Assembly (NCBI GenBank): GCA_026315105.1 | Contig: CM048744.1 | Span: 903,569,094 to 903,633,093 of the forward strand | Reading direction: 5' to 3' | Origin: Locusta migratoria | Taxonomy: Eukaryota; Arthropoda; Insecta; Orthoptera; Acrididae | Length of the DNA stretch: 64,000 nucleotides | Shown: one piece after another, positions 22,601 through 32,834 of the stretch | Layout: the number at the start of each line of letters is the position of its first letter | Numbering within the stretch: position 1 is the stretch's first letter | The notes under the pieces: model-generated | Seen by the model: only the letters and a program-made list of their open reading frames with translations | What the model was told of the DNA's origin: nothing | Database searches by the model: none | Translations under genes and position numbers: made by a program

Positions 22601-22888
22601 GGTACTGAACCGAATTGGGGAGAAAAGAAATTTCTGGCATACCTTGACTAAAAGAAGGGATAGATTGGTAGGACACATTCTTAGACATCAAGGAATTCTG
22701 AATTTAGCGTTGGAGGGAAGTGTGTGGGGTAAAATTCGCAGAGGGAGACCAAGAGACGCGTATAGTAAGCAGATCCAAGTGGATGTGGGTTGTCGTTCTT
22801 ATGAGGAGATGAAAAGGCTTGCTCAGGATAGAGTAGGGTGGAGAGCTGCATCAAACCAGTCTCTGGACTGAAGACCACAACAACAACA
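19604..22888 (+). mobile_element. RTE-clade LINE, apparently full length
   Basis: It begins with a 5' region containing ATGAACCACAGACATTGCCG and CGATACAGATAGCCGTACCG (19605-19690), followed by a single long ORF. It ends with the short tail GAAGACCACAACAACAAC at 22870-22888. Copies of the same 3' end occur at 2364-2951 and 3278-5107, which defines the 3' boundary. The left boundary relies on my memory of this element's start and is approximate. No target duplication could be set. This is the only element in the window with an uninterrupted replication gene. Confidence 0.88.
19812..22871 (+). CDS. RTE LINE protein: endonuclease and reverse transcriptase
   Basis: A 1019-codon ORF with no stop. 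Residues about 70-315 form an EEP (APE-like) endonuclease with GAWNVRSL (N78), ISEVRW (E107), GDWNS (D211, N213), YQIDFI near 276 and SDHN (D304, H305). This domain nicks target DNA. A basic linker follows. Residues about 530-830 form the reverse transcriptase: PGVDDIPSELLK, FGFRRNVG, AFVDLEKAFD (D668), GVRQGCSLSP near 723-732 and FADDIVIL (D768, D769). All three catalytic Asp residues are present. The C-terminal 190 residues contain CYLGSKITNDGRST and end at ASNQSLD. Start: ATG at 19812 is the first in-frame Met I can support, and an internal start such as near residue 33 is possible. Insect annotations often call relatives 'craniofacial development protein 2-like'. It acts on its own RNA to copy it at chromosomal nicks. 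Confidence 0.92.
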   Translation: MALPHSYCERLKARGNYSRYFSRGHAALLCEHMMMASSRVKYSGGKIVPHSDLRAGTTQEDVIIRKDNTGILRVGAWNVRSLNRVGKLENLKREMDRLKLDIVGISEVRWQDEQDFWSGEYRIINRKSVGGITGVGLIMNKKIGMRVNYYDQHSDRIIIVKIDTKPTPTTVVQVYMPTSSADDEEIEEIYEELKEIIQTIKGEENLIVMGDWNSVVGQGREGKIVGEYGLGKRNERGSRLVEFCTEHNLVITNTWFKNHKRRLYTWKRPGDTGRYQIDFIMVRLRFLNQVLKCRTYPGADIDSDHNLLAMNCRLKLKKLQKGRNIRRWDLDKLKEPEVLKNFRGSFRQQLTETGENKTVEEEWVKLRDEIVKAAEDKIGRKARPTKNPWISQEILNLIDERRKYKNAVNETGKMEYRRLRNEIDRKCKMAKQEWLEGKCKDVEECINRGKIDTAYRKIKETFRDKKDSSMNIKDTDGKPVLSKEGKAERWKEYIEGLYKGNELRDTIVGREEDVDEDEIGDTILRDEFDRALKDLSRNKAPGVDDIPSELLKSLGEPAMTKLFHIVCKMYETGEVPSDFKKNVIIPILKKAGADRCENYRTISLISHGCKILTRIIYRRMEKLVEADLGEDQFGFRRNVGTREAILTLRLILEDRLRKGKPTFLAFVDLEKAFDNVDWNKLFQVLKQAGVKYRERKVICNLYKNQTAVVRVEGHERVSVVGKGVRQGCSLSPMLFNLYIEQAIKESKEKFGEGIKVQGEELKTLRFADDIVILSDTAKDLEEQLNGMDSVLKGAYKMNINKSKTRVMECSVRKSGDAEGIRLGNETIKEVDEFCYLGSKITNDGRSTDDIKCRMAMGRNAFLKKRNLLTSNIDLSLRKSFLKAFVWSVALYGSETWTISSVDRKRIEAFEMWCYRRMLKIRWVDRVTNEEVLNRIGEKRNFWHTLTKRRDRLVGHILRHQGILNLALEGSVWGKIRRGRPRDAYSKQIQVDVGCRSYEEMKRLAQDRVGWRAASNQSLD

Positions 22889-22889
22889 T

Positions 22890-23744
22890 GCAAACAGGAT
22901 ACCGAAACAAGTGCCTGAGAACTTTTAGAAAGGTAATTTCACTGCTATCAAGTCATATGATTAATTTTATGGATAAAAGTTTTGTAAATGTTGAGTAAAC
23001 ACTGGTTATGCTTACAATTCTGACTGAAATCAGACATCTGTGCATTAGTTTAGCAGCAAGAATACCTCACAAAGAAAACAATGTTTTATTTATGCACTTA
23101 AACTTTACTTTTTGTTTCAGCGAGAACGAGGTATGGTTAACGTTCAGATTCATTTTCAACCAACTTCAACGATGTACTTCGTTGGGTTTTGTAGGCAACT
23201 AACATCAATCAGTTCATTTAGACTACACCTAATCCCCTGTGGTGTATTGTAAACTTCAGCGGTTATAGCCTATCGGTATATAAAACGGTGAAGACAAGAT
23301 CTGATATTTGTTTGTGATCTTTACAAGAGAAATGAAACAACCTCCTCGAAACCAATTGAAACTGAACATACACTGAAAACTATCTTCGTTAATGGTGTAT
23401 GTAGCAGGATAAAATTTCAAATAGATTACTCCATAGTGAGAATAATGAATGTGTACAGCGAAACAGGGGACGGAAGAGATACGAAGGGATTAAAAATTGA
23501 GCAATTGAGACATAAATGTGACACCAGCGTGAAATGATCTTGAAATTCAAATATTTTCACAAAATTTGAATAATTTAACGGCCGAGTTCTTCAGTCGATT
23601 GGAAATAAACATTTAACTTAAACTTTATCGTTGCAGATTTGAAAGCGATAGTAGCGGAGATGGAATGTCGCACTGGAGATGTAATGCTGTAATAGTTTGT
23701 CGCTACAGACGACAACGTTTACCAATTCGATGCGACACATTACT
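22890..23744. other. Unassigned DNA
   Basis: I see no coding motif and no repeat family. Confidence 0.4.
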
Positions 23745-24520
23745 TGCGCTGCTCTTTATCGAATCAGGTATTCAAAGCAAATTGTTTGGTGTACTGAGTT
23801 GTTGTTCAAGATGTTAATTTGAGGAGCATCCCGAATGTTTGTCATGAACTTTCTTTTTTCAAATAATATTTGTAGTCCTACTTTGGCTGGTTGTTTATGC
23901 AATTCTCTGATTTGTTCTTGGCCATTGTTTAGAGACTCTGTAATTAACACAATGTAATTTGTAAAGGCTAAACAGTCAATAATGGTCTAGTTAGGAATCG
24001 TTCATAGCTGAATTTCTCTAGAACTGCTGATCTTCCTCCATTCTGGAACTTCCTTCTCTAATACGCAACTGAAAAAAAGAGGTGACGAACCATCTCCCTG
24101 TCATGCACCTGACTTTACTTCAAACGATTTTGAGAGTTCCCCCTAAATTTTACTTTGGATGTTGCATTTGTTAAAGTTGCTTTAATTATTTCAGTTGTGT
24201 CGAGTCCTAAATACTATATGATATCAAACAGTGCATTTCCGTATATTGAATCAGAGGCTTTTTCAAACTTGCCAAAAGTAATCACATATTTCAATTTCCT
24301 AATTTCTATTACGTTCTTTGGGTTTAATATTTGTTCTACACCTGACCCTCCCTTTTTGAATCCTGCCTGATATTGTCCTAGTTGTCTGTCAAGTATTTTT
24401 CTGCTCTTTTGAAAGGTGCCTTGAACAAGATTTTGTAGGTCACTGGTAAGAGGGTAAGTTTTCTTCCCTTTCTTATGTAGTCAATGTATTAGTGCAGATG
24501 TCCATTCTTCTCTTGACATC
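23745..24520 (-). pseudogene. RTE-clade LINE reverse transcriptase (second subfamily), decayed
   Basis: On the minus strand, with frame changes, I read QYQAGFKKGGSGVEQILNPK, then IYGNALFDII and LGLDTTEIIKATLTNATSKV. Further down come QEQIRELHKQPAKVGLQILF and RKFMTNIRDAPQ (frame 23950-23756). These are RTE reverse-transcriptase motifs but clearly different from the 19604 element. The FADD box is lost. Both ends are truncated, and the right end lies just before the CR1 LINE. Confidence 0.75.
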
Positions 24521-24559
24521 TGTGAAGCCCAAATTTCGATTCAATAAACACAATCGTAA

Positions 24560-27472
24560 TTATATGTTTTTTTAGGATAAAGAGCTTCGGGGAAATAGAA
24601 AATGGGCAATCTCAAAGGGTTCAGGTGGATCACAGGAGAAATGTAGATCCGGAAACTATCGGTATAACAGTTGTAAATTGTCGTAGCTGTGTCGGGAAAG
24701 TTCCAGAATTGCAAGCGTTAATAGAAAGCACCGAAACACACATCATTATAAGCAGCGAAAGTTGGCTCAAGCCGGAAATAAGTTCAGAAGAAGTATTTTC
24801 AAAAGATCTAACGATATTCAGAAAGGATAGATTAAACAAAATAGGTGGTGGCGTGTTTGTCGCCGTCAAAAGTAGTATTTCATGTAGCGAAGTTGAAGTT
24901 GATAGTTCGTGCGAGCTATTATGGGTAGAGGTTGTACCCAAAAATCGTAAGAAGTTAATAATCGGTTCCTTTTACCGGCCTCCCGACTCTGACGATACAA
25001 TAGCAGAAAGGTTCAAAGAAAACCTGAGTCTAATTACAAAAACGTACCCGACTCACACGATAATAGTAGGTGGTGATTTTAATTTACCCTCGATCTGTTG
25101 GCGAAATTATATTTTCAAATCAGGAGGTAGGCATAAAACATCGTCCGAAATTGTACTCAACGCATTCTCTGAGAATTACTTCGAACAAGTAGTTCATGAG
25201 CCAACTAGAATTGTAAATGGATGTGAAAACACACTTGATCTCTTAGCAACAAATAATCCTGAGCTCATAATGAGCATCAAAACGGATACAGGTATTAGTG
25301 AACACAGAGCTGTAGTAGCGAAATTGAATATCGAAAGTCCCAAAGTTACCAAAAATAAACGCAAAGTATATTTGTTCAGGAAAGCAGATAGAAACAAAAT
25401 ACATTGCTTCTTGAAAGACAGCTTCCACTCGTTTCTAACACTAAACGTAGGTGTAGACCAGATGTGGCTAAAATTCAAAGAAGTGGTATCGACAGCAATT
25501 GAAAGTTTTATACCTAATAAATTAATAAAAGAAGGAGGCGATCCCCCTTGGTACACAAAACAGGTCAGGACACTGTTGCAAAAGCAAAGGAAAAGGCATA
25601 CTAAATTTAAACGAACACGAAATCCCCAGGATTTGCGTTTGTACTCAGAAGCTCGAAATTTAGCGAGGATTTCAATGCGAGATGCCTACAACATTTATCA
25701 CAACGAAACTCTTTCTCGTAATTTGACTGAAAACCCAAAGAGATTTTGGTCATATGTTAAATATACTCGGGGAAAGTCACAAACAATACCATCACTACGT
25801 GATAGTAATGGCGATCCTGCCGATGACAGCGCTACTAAAGCAGAGTTACTAAACTTAGCTTTTAGAAACTCATTCACTAAAGAAGACGAAACCAATATTC
25901 CAGATTTCGAATTACGAACAGATGCCGTAATGAATAACATAGAAGTAGATATCATCGGAGTAGTGCAGCAACTAAAATCACTTAATAAGAACAAGTCTTC
26001 TGGTCCGGATTGTATACCCATTAGATTTCTATCTGATTATGCTGAAGCGATAGCTCTTTACTTAACAGTCATATACAACCGCTCTCTCATAGAAGGATCT
26101 GTACCAAAAGATTGGAAAGTTGCACAGGTCACACCTATATTCAAGAAAGGCAGTAGGAGTAACCCACTAAACTAAAGGCCTATTTCATTGACGTCAATTT
26201 GCAGCAGGGTTTTGGAACATATCCTGTATTCAAATATTATGAATTATCTCGAACAGAACGATCTTTTGACCCAAGGTCAACACGGATTTAGAAAATATCG
26301 TTCATGCGAAACACAACTAGCTCTATATTCACACGAAGTGATGGGTGCTATCGACAAAGGTTCGCAAATCGATTCCGTATTTCTTGATTTCCAGAAAGCT
26401 TTTGACACCGTACCTCACAAACGGCTTTTAATCAAATTGCGTGGTTATGGTATATCGCCCCAAATTTGCAATTGGATAGGGGATTTCTTGTCTGAGAGGA
26501 CACAGTTCGTGGTAATCGATGGTAAGGCATCGACTAAAACAGAGGTGATATCGGGCGTTCCACAAGGTAGTGTTATTGGTCCTCTGCTATTCCTTATTTA
26601 CATAAACGATTTAGGGGAAAATCTAAGTAGCTCTCTTAGGTTGTTTGCAGATGACGCCGTCATTTACCGTCTAGTAAAATCATCTGAAGATCAAAACCAA
26701 CTGCAGAACGATCTGAATAAGATATCAGTATGGTGTAAAAATTGGCAATTGACTCTAAATAATGAGAAGTGTGAAGTCGTCCACATGAGTACGAAAAGAA
26801 ATCCGTTAAACTTTGTTTACAACATAAATCAATCAAATGTGAAGGCCGTAAACTCCACAAAATACCTAGGAATTACTATTACTTCAGACTTAAACTGGAA
26901 AGAACACGTAGATAATATCGTGGGAAAGGCGAACCAGAGACTGCGTTTTATTGGCAGAATCCTTAAAAGATGCAACAGAACTACTAAAGAAACTGCATAC
27001 ACTGCGCTTGTCCGTCCATTTTTGGAGTATTGCAGCCCAGTGTGGGATCCTTATCAGGTGGGCATGAAGGAGGACATCGAGAGAGTCCAAAGAAGGGCAG
27101 CTCGTTTTGTATTGTCACGATACAGGGGAGACAGCGTTACGGAAATGATACAGGATCTGGGATGGGAATCATTAGAACAACGGCGCTTATCGCTGAGGCG
27201 TGGGTTACTTGCGAAACTCCAATCGCCAACATTCTCCTCCGAATGCGAAAATATATTGTTGACTCCCACTTACATAGGTAGAAATGATCATCAGAATAAA
27301 ATAAGAGAAATCAGAGCTCGAACAGAGAGATTCAGGTGTTCTTTCTTCCCGCGCGCTATTCGAGAATGGAATGGGAGATAAATAGTATAATTGTGGTTCG
27401 ATGAACCCTCTGCCAGGCACTTAAATGTGATTTGCAGAGTATCCCATGTAGATGTAGATGTAGATGTAGAAA
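24560..27472 (+). mobile_element. CR1/Jockey-group LINE, nearly intact, 5'-truncated
   Basis: One long frame (with a single stop) runs from before 24625 to 27381. A 3' UTR of about 65 bp follows (CCCTCTGCCAGGCAC, CAGAGTATCCCATG), then a (TGTAGA)n tail at 27447-27472. The same 3' end occurs on the minus strand at 38369, 46738 and 51848. The frame is open upstream of 24625 without an ATG, so the 5' end is truncated and ORF1 is absent. The left limit is approximate. Confidence 0.9.
24625..27381 (+). pseudogene. CR1-group endonuclease/reverse transcriptase with one nonsense codon
   Basis: The first 516 codons (24625-26175) contain an EEP endonuclease: VVNCRSC near 16-22, SSESWLK (E45), GGDFNLPS (D151, N153) and SEHRAV (H227). 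The reverse transcriptase starts near residue 440 (NKSSGPDCIPIRFL). A TAA at 26173-26175 interrupts it just before RPISLT. The same frame then continues to 27381 with FRKYRSCET, FLDFQKAFDTVPH, SGVPQGSVIGPLLF, the catalytic FADDAVIY, STKYLGITI, LVRPFLEYCSPVWDP and IQRRAARF-type motifs, ending at AIREWNGR. Codon 24625 is GTG, not ATG. Apart from the stop, the domains needed for retrotransposition look complete, but no RNA-binding ORF1 is visible. Confidence 0.9.
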
Positions 27473-27474
27473 AG

Positions 27475-28527
27475 CGTCCCTAACAATTATTTTTTTTGTT
27501 TCTTAGTCTGGAAATAAATCAGTCTACGAACTGTCCTTACAGTATTGCAATCCTTACGAGAACTGTAGCTAAAAGGAAACTGACTATTTTGTTCTCGTTG
27601 TCTTCCGCATGCCGACTGAAATTCACGATGTGGACGGTGCAAGGAATTTATTTCTGGAGGCGGCCGAGATTGATTTCGCTCTACAAATACCACAGAGAGC
27701 GGGTAAATATTGATACACGTTCTGTTCTCGGAAATGTAGGGCCAAGCTTATCCTTGGGTATAAAAACGCCCTTCAGTGTTTAGTTAACTCCAAACTCTTA
27801 TTCCGGTAGCGGACACAACTATTTGAGTAACGCAGCATTTTAATATTTCTTAATGAAATGTCGTTAATAATGGCAAACAGTATTTTCTGTGTGAAATGGA
27901 TTTTGTTTCGCAGACGGTAAAGCAATGTTGACAGGAAGGCGGTCTAAATATTTTTGATTAAGTAGACAGTGTCTATAGTCTTGACCGCAAAATTTATTGA
28001 CAATGAAGACCGGTTTCAACTCATTTCTGAAAAATGGTGTCGTTTATTTTGGTATAAACTTTTCTTTTCAAGATGAGTAGTATGTATTTTTTATTTGTGA
28101 CGTTAACGAGGAATGATTAGTGCTGCAACCTTGTTTGGAGCGTCCCTGTAAATATGAAAGTGTTTCTTTTATTAGTTTCCTCATGTAATAAAAAAAGAGT
28201 GAAGTACTTTACTATCTCCGGTTTTACGTTCCTCTCCTAGACAAGTGTGGTCACAGTAGTGTTTACATTCTATAAATAGGTAGGAACACAAGCGTGGCTA
28301 AATACTGTGATATGTGGATATTAAGTATTGGACACTGATAATTACAGTCAATACGCAAACCACCACTGCTATTCCTGTAAGATTTCTGGGGTGGAACGAA
28401 AACCAGTAAAAGGGAAAAATTAAAAATGCCCAAAGAAGCAGTAGGGTGCTTATTTGTATAATAATAAAACAACAGTAATATATCCATGGCATCCGTTTCT
28501 ATAATTGTGAAACTGACCACAGTCAAC
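27475..28527. other. Unassigned DNA
   Basis: No recognisable gene or repeat. Confidence 0.4.
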
Positions 28528-28584
28528 CGCGTGGGAATAGCCGTGCGCTCTAAGGCACCTTGCTGCGGAGAGCGCGGTCTTGTT

Positions 28585-28652
<68 letters not shown>

Positions 28653-28700
28653 TGTGTGTGTATGTTATCGTAGGCTAGTTTAACTTATCAAAGCAAGACT
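28528..28700 (+). mobile_element. SINE family B, head and TG repeat
   Basis: GCGTGGGAATAGCCGTGCGC (A-box half) and GCGGAGAGCGCGGT are followed by a TG repeat (about 28590-28665) and GTAGGCTAGTTTAACTTA. The B box is lost. The missing tail may be the piece at 29222-29303, beyond the palindromic element. Confidence 0.6.
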
Positions 28701-28741
28701 TATGGGTCTCGAGAGAGTTTCTGCGATTGTCATATGAATAA

Positions 28742-28981
28742 GATTCTTGAATATCAGTCACCAGATCGCTTTTATTTTCTAGAACATTACCGGTTTCGGG
28801 ACAGCTGCCCATCTTCAGATCAAATTTATGACGTTACAGAGTAAGATGTCCTGTGATGAACGAATGTTCTCAGTCGTTCATCACACATGTTCAAATGTCT
28901 GTAAATCTATCGGATCAAACTGCGTAATCATTAGTCCGTAGCTTACGAACTACTTAAACTAAGGTAAACTAACCTACGGAC

Positions 28982-29037
<56 letters not shown>

Positions 29038-29213
29038 AGGGAGGACTCGAACCTCCGAAGGCGGCGCTTAGACCGCTCGGCTACACCACCGCAGTTCGTT
29101 CATCACAGGACAGCTTGCTCTGTAACTTCATAAATTTGAAGATGGTAAGCTGTCCCGAAACCGGTAATGGTCTAGAAAATAAAAGCGATCTGGTGACTGA
29201 TATTCAAGAATTT
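28742..29213. mobile_element. Palindromic element with a SINE at its tip
   Basis: The left arm 28742-28863 and right arm 29096-29213 are near-perfect inverted repeats (GATTCTTGAATATCAGTCACC against its complement). Without the SINE and its duplicated TCGTTCATCACA, the arms would be separated by only about 10 bases. Each arm contains (C/T)TGAAGATGG...CCCGAAACCGG, a motif that recalls terminal regions of Penelope-like elements. No coding capacity. Confidence 0.75.
28886..29095 (-). mobile_element. SINE family B, full length, 12-bp target duplication
   Basis: The minus-strand head GCGGTGGTGTAGCCGAGCGG and B box GGAGGTTCGAGTCCTCCCT are followed by about 27 TG units and the tail CTACGGACTAATGATTACGC. 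It ends ACAGACATTTGAACAT. The duplication TCGTTCATCACA lies at 28874-28885 and 29096-29107, exactly at the centre of the palindrome. Confidence 0.9.
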
Positions 29214-29221
29214 TAGTTTTA

Positions 29222-29303
29222 CTCAGTTTAGGTAGTTTGTAAGTCTAGGGACTGATGACCAAAGTAGTTTGGTCCCATAGAGTTACAAAAATTTGAACAT
29301 TTG
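29222..29303 (+). mobile_element. SINE tail fragment
   Basis: AGTTTAGGTAGTTTGTAAGT, GGGACTGATGACCAAAGTAG and TTTGGTCCCATAG followed by TTGAACATTTGA form the common SINE tail without a head. It may be the other half of the copy at 28528-28700. Confidence 0.7.
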
Positions 29304-29304
29304 A

Positions 29305-31876
29305 TCATTGTCAAACGGAAACAATATTTATTACCTTGCACAGGGTGGGGCAAATAAAAGTATGAATCCAAAATATTTAAACATCGCTACCATTACAAGG
29401 CAGCGAAGTAATTTCAATGACGAAATTGGAAATCTGGACTGGAACGGTTACCGCCACCAATTACGCAGTCCGGGCACTCTTACCATCCTGCTGAAATTGT
29501 CATGTCGCACATTACTTCCTGTAAGACGCAGCCTAACTCTATTCCCGCAAGAGATCGATCGTATTTGTACATCCGCACTGAAATTGCCAATTGCCTACTT
29601 GGGAGCAAATACACAATTCTTGATATTGTGTCTGTTCATTCGGATATTTACGAATACTGGCAGGACTAGATGCGTGCCCGGAGAGTCTAATTCGTTAAGA
29701 GGTAGAAACGGGTTCGAACCCCAATACAGCACAATTATTCAACTTCACCTTTGATTTTATTTCACTGCTCTGAAACTCGCGAAAATTTCAATATTTCGAA
29801 TTCGTAAATTTATTGCCTTTACTGTCTACAATTGTATCTGTGCATTCGGACCTGACCAAAACAATAGAGGTCATAAGTGCAAATAAATGTGTCACAGAAA
29901 ACAGAGTTTCAGGGCACAAAGAAAGAAATCGGTGGCAAGGGAATTCAGCAGTAACCTGACTATAGCAGATAACGAAAGTCGGGCAAAAAGAAAGAGTTCA
30001 GAGTAAAGGGAATTCAGCAGTAACCTGACGATAGCACACCTTTAACGTCACCGACATTGTAACGTTTCTGCTATGTTGGACGCTCCTTACAAAAAAATCT
30101 GTTGCCAACATTACAAACACGAAATATCTGACACCTAAAATAAAACTTCGCTAGCGGACATGTAAAATATCAAATTTTCGCCTTCGGTTTGAAATTCTAT
30201 TAACACTATTAGTAAAACGCTTTTAAGAAATAGTACGTTGATTTAAACATAACTTTGGCTGTCCTTTTACGTAATTTTCAATTTTTAATATTTTCGTAAA
30301 TTAGAGCTGCAAACACTAAAAATGCATTACACTTAGTTTCGGAAATTTCTGAACCTATATAGATACTAATTTGTATAAAAACATCAATACTACATGTTAT
30401 AACTATTGCACAATGTGATTACATATGTACCTTTTGTTTAAATAAATTAGGGCAGACCATGTTTTATATATCACTGTATCCTAAATTAAATACTGATCAT
30501 TTTTCAAGCACTAAAATTAATAATACGTTTGGTACTAAGAAACTGTCTTCGAAATTAACAAAACTAAGACAACCATATACAAATCCGTATTAATAAAAAA
30601 TTAGACCGCAAACTGAAATACATTAAAATTCCATGTCACAATAGTAGTACGCCTACACATTATTGGCAAAATAGATATGTGTGCACTTCAAAAACACAAA
30701 TAATGTAAATAATTTGAGCACTGTAAACACTAGTCAAAGGATGACTCTAAATTTGTATACCAAACTACAAATTTCATGAAACATGTACATACATTGAGAT
30801 AAATAGTTAAAGCTTAAATGTAATATTTCAATTTCTGTATTTTGGCATATTTAATGTAAAATAATATTGTTTAATTGTAAATTACAAAACTTTGTAATCA
30901 ATCGTATTACGCGGTTACGTAGAAAGATGTTTGAGAGAAACCATGTTTTGTTATACTTCGAGCAGTCACAAACCTGTAAGCAGCTCTGTTGGCTTGCTGC
31001 AACATTTTTCTTTTTTTTCTTTTTTTTTTTTCGATTGAGCAACAATGTGATTGGTTTAAACTTCATTTAAATGGAAATAAAATCGTTTCCATATCAACTG
31101 ACATGTTTATGATTTACGAAAAGATCCTGAAACATCAAATCTTTTAGTGAATGCCGAAGACAGCTCACAACGCAATGGACGCAAACAGCATATAAGTTCT
31201 GTTTATATCAACTTCACCTACAGTGGAATGACTTTGTTACAGAGACTGTGAACTAATAAAACTTTCCGTGATTTAGGAAAATATTAGGGCTCGGTTTGAG
31301 TCATTCCCAATTGAGTCATTCCCAAAAGGGGTGATTGTCGTTACAACATTCATCCCTTGGTACTTTTAAGCAAGTTGCTGAATGCGGATCGAAACTGGAC
31401 TTCTGACTTATCATCCGAAATGTTCTGCTAAAGTTCTGGAAATCTATGAGGATTGTTGCGATGTACCATAGACCCGATGACTCCCCAGACGCAGTAATGG
31501 CACACAGTACAGAGCACGTGACATGTGTGGTCAGCTGGTATCGTGACCAGACTGACGTCTGCTGACAGCTCAGTCAGGCGTGAAGATTGTGCTTCGGTCG
31601 GCAGCATGGGCATTTGCTCCAGCTTGTAGAAAGTAACGTTTCTTTTGGTCTTTTCCTCCTCTGTTTATGTCGTTAATCGTACCTGGTCGTTAGGGTCACG
31701 TTTATAGGTCCCGCCCTGTGGCATCTATTTTGTAATTTGAACTGATCGGGTGAAAAAAAATCGGACACTTTTAAAATCGAACGTGCTAGCTGTTACATGA
31801 AAAAGCCGGCTTAAGGTGCACATTGACTTTCCGAATGGAAATGCAATGACGTAACACGTCCGTTACAATGATCTTG
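29305..31876. other. Unassigned AT-rich DNA
   Basis: No supported gene. A tRNA-like B box (GGGTTCGAACCCC) at about 29707-29720 could mark an unlisted SINE. The block GGGAATTCAGCAGTAACCTG is duplicated at about 29939 and 30019. A T-rich run lies at 31004-31033. The 148-codon ORF at 29308 has no recognised motif. Confidence 0.4.
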
Positions 31877-32326
31877 TCATTTCGATACACGTAATTCCTC
31901 TAGCAATACTGATACATTGCTCCATTTACCTTCGTGTGGACCGGGAGGCTTTAGTGAGTCCGACCCCGTGGGTGTGGACTCTTCGCCGCTGTGCCATGTT
32001 ACAGCGTTTCCCAGGGTGCATGCTCTGGGAGGTTGTCTAAACGTCACAAGACAAACGCTGCTCAAGAACATGCTCGCTCCACATCCCCATGTCGTTCTGG
32101 CTAGTTTCGAAAGGATAGCATTGCGGGATTTTAGTTTCTGTTTCGCATCTTCTAGATGTGGGTTATACGTTAGAGTGCGATCTAGTTTCACTCCCAGGAA
32201 CTTAGGCTTATCCTCGTGTATATTCTGCTGGTCATTCATAGAAACGTTTAATTTTGTGTTGAGGTGCGTAATGGTACTGGTGTTCTGTTGCGATTTGGAT
32301 GTAGATGCCATCTGGAGTAGTAGGTA
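31877..32326 (-). pseudogene. Jockey-type LINE fragment, reversed arm
   Basis: On the minus strand the frame reads KPKFLGVKLDRTLTYNPHLE and AILSKLARTTWGCGA. This is the thumb region of Jockey-type reverse transcriptases, where KYLGVxLDRxLTY and LAGTSWG are typical. It is followed by about 200 bp I cannot assign. Positions 32099-32326 are an inverted copy of 32606-32834. Confidence 0.75.
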
Positions 32327-32420
32327 GGAAAATTAGGGTCTCACAACATGGTACAAAAAGCAGGATCGTAGTATCGTAGTCCTAAATAACGGCATGCCGC
32401 AGGGTTCAGCATTATCCACC

Positions 32421-32470
<50 letters not shown>

Positions 32471-32834
32471 CAGTCTATATATAGATGATATGCCAGAAAC
32501 GAAATAAGCCAAATTTGCATATGCAGACCATCTGGCCATTGCATATCAAAGTAAAGACTACACCAACCTTGAAAAACTCTCAATGCAGATCTAAATGTAC
32601 CGAACACCTACTACTCCAGATGGCATCTACATCCAAATCGCAACAGAACTATCAGTACCGTTAAGCACCTCAGCACAAAATTAAATGTTTCTCTGAATGA
32701 CCAGCAGAATATACACGATGATAAGCCTTAGTACCTGGCAGTGAAACTAGATCGCACTCTAACGTATAACCCACATGTACAAGATACGAAACAGAAACTA
32801 AAATCCCGCAATGCTATCCTTTCGAAACTAGCCA
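32099..32834. repeat. Inverted duplication of a LINE segment
   Basis: Arm 1 (32099-32326, read on the minus strand) and arm 2 (32606-32834, plus strand) both run from CCTACTACTCCAGATGGC to CTTTCGAAACTAGCCA with few differences. The spacer is about 280 bp and holds the 49-T run. The transcript would form a hairpin of about 228 bp. Confidence 0.88.

Noticed and set aside
27447..27490. Exact target duplication for the CR1 LINE
   Set aside because: AAAAGCGTCC after the tail is only loosely similar to AAGAGCTTCG near 24580; not strong enough to fix the left end.
28486..28683. ORF with cysteine-valine repeats
   Set aside because: It is the translation of a TG repeat inside a SINE.
29308..29754. 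148-codon ORF and other short ORFs (772, 14543, 15413, 38975)
   Set aside because: No motif, no plausible splice context, no repeat or homology cue. Not supported as genes.
31290..31330. GAGTCATTCCCAA repeated twice as a regulatory site
   Set aside because: Only two short copies with no context; a simple local duplication explains it.
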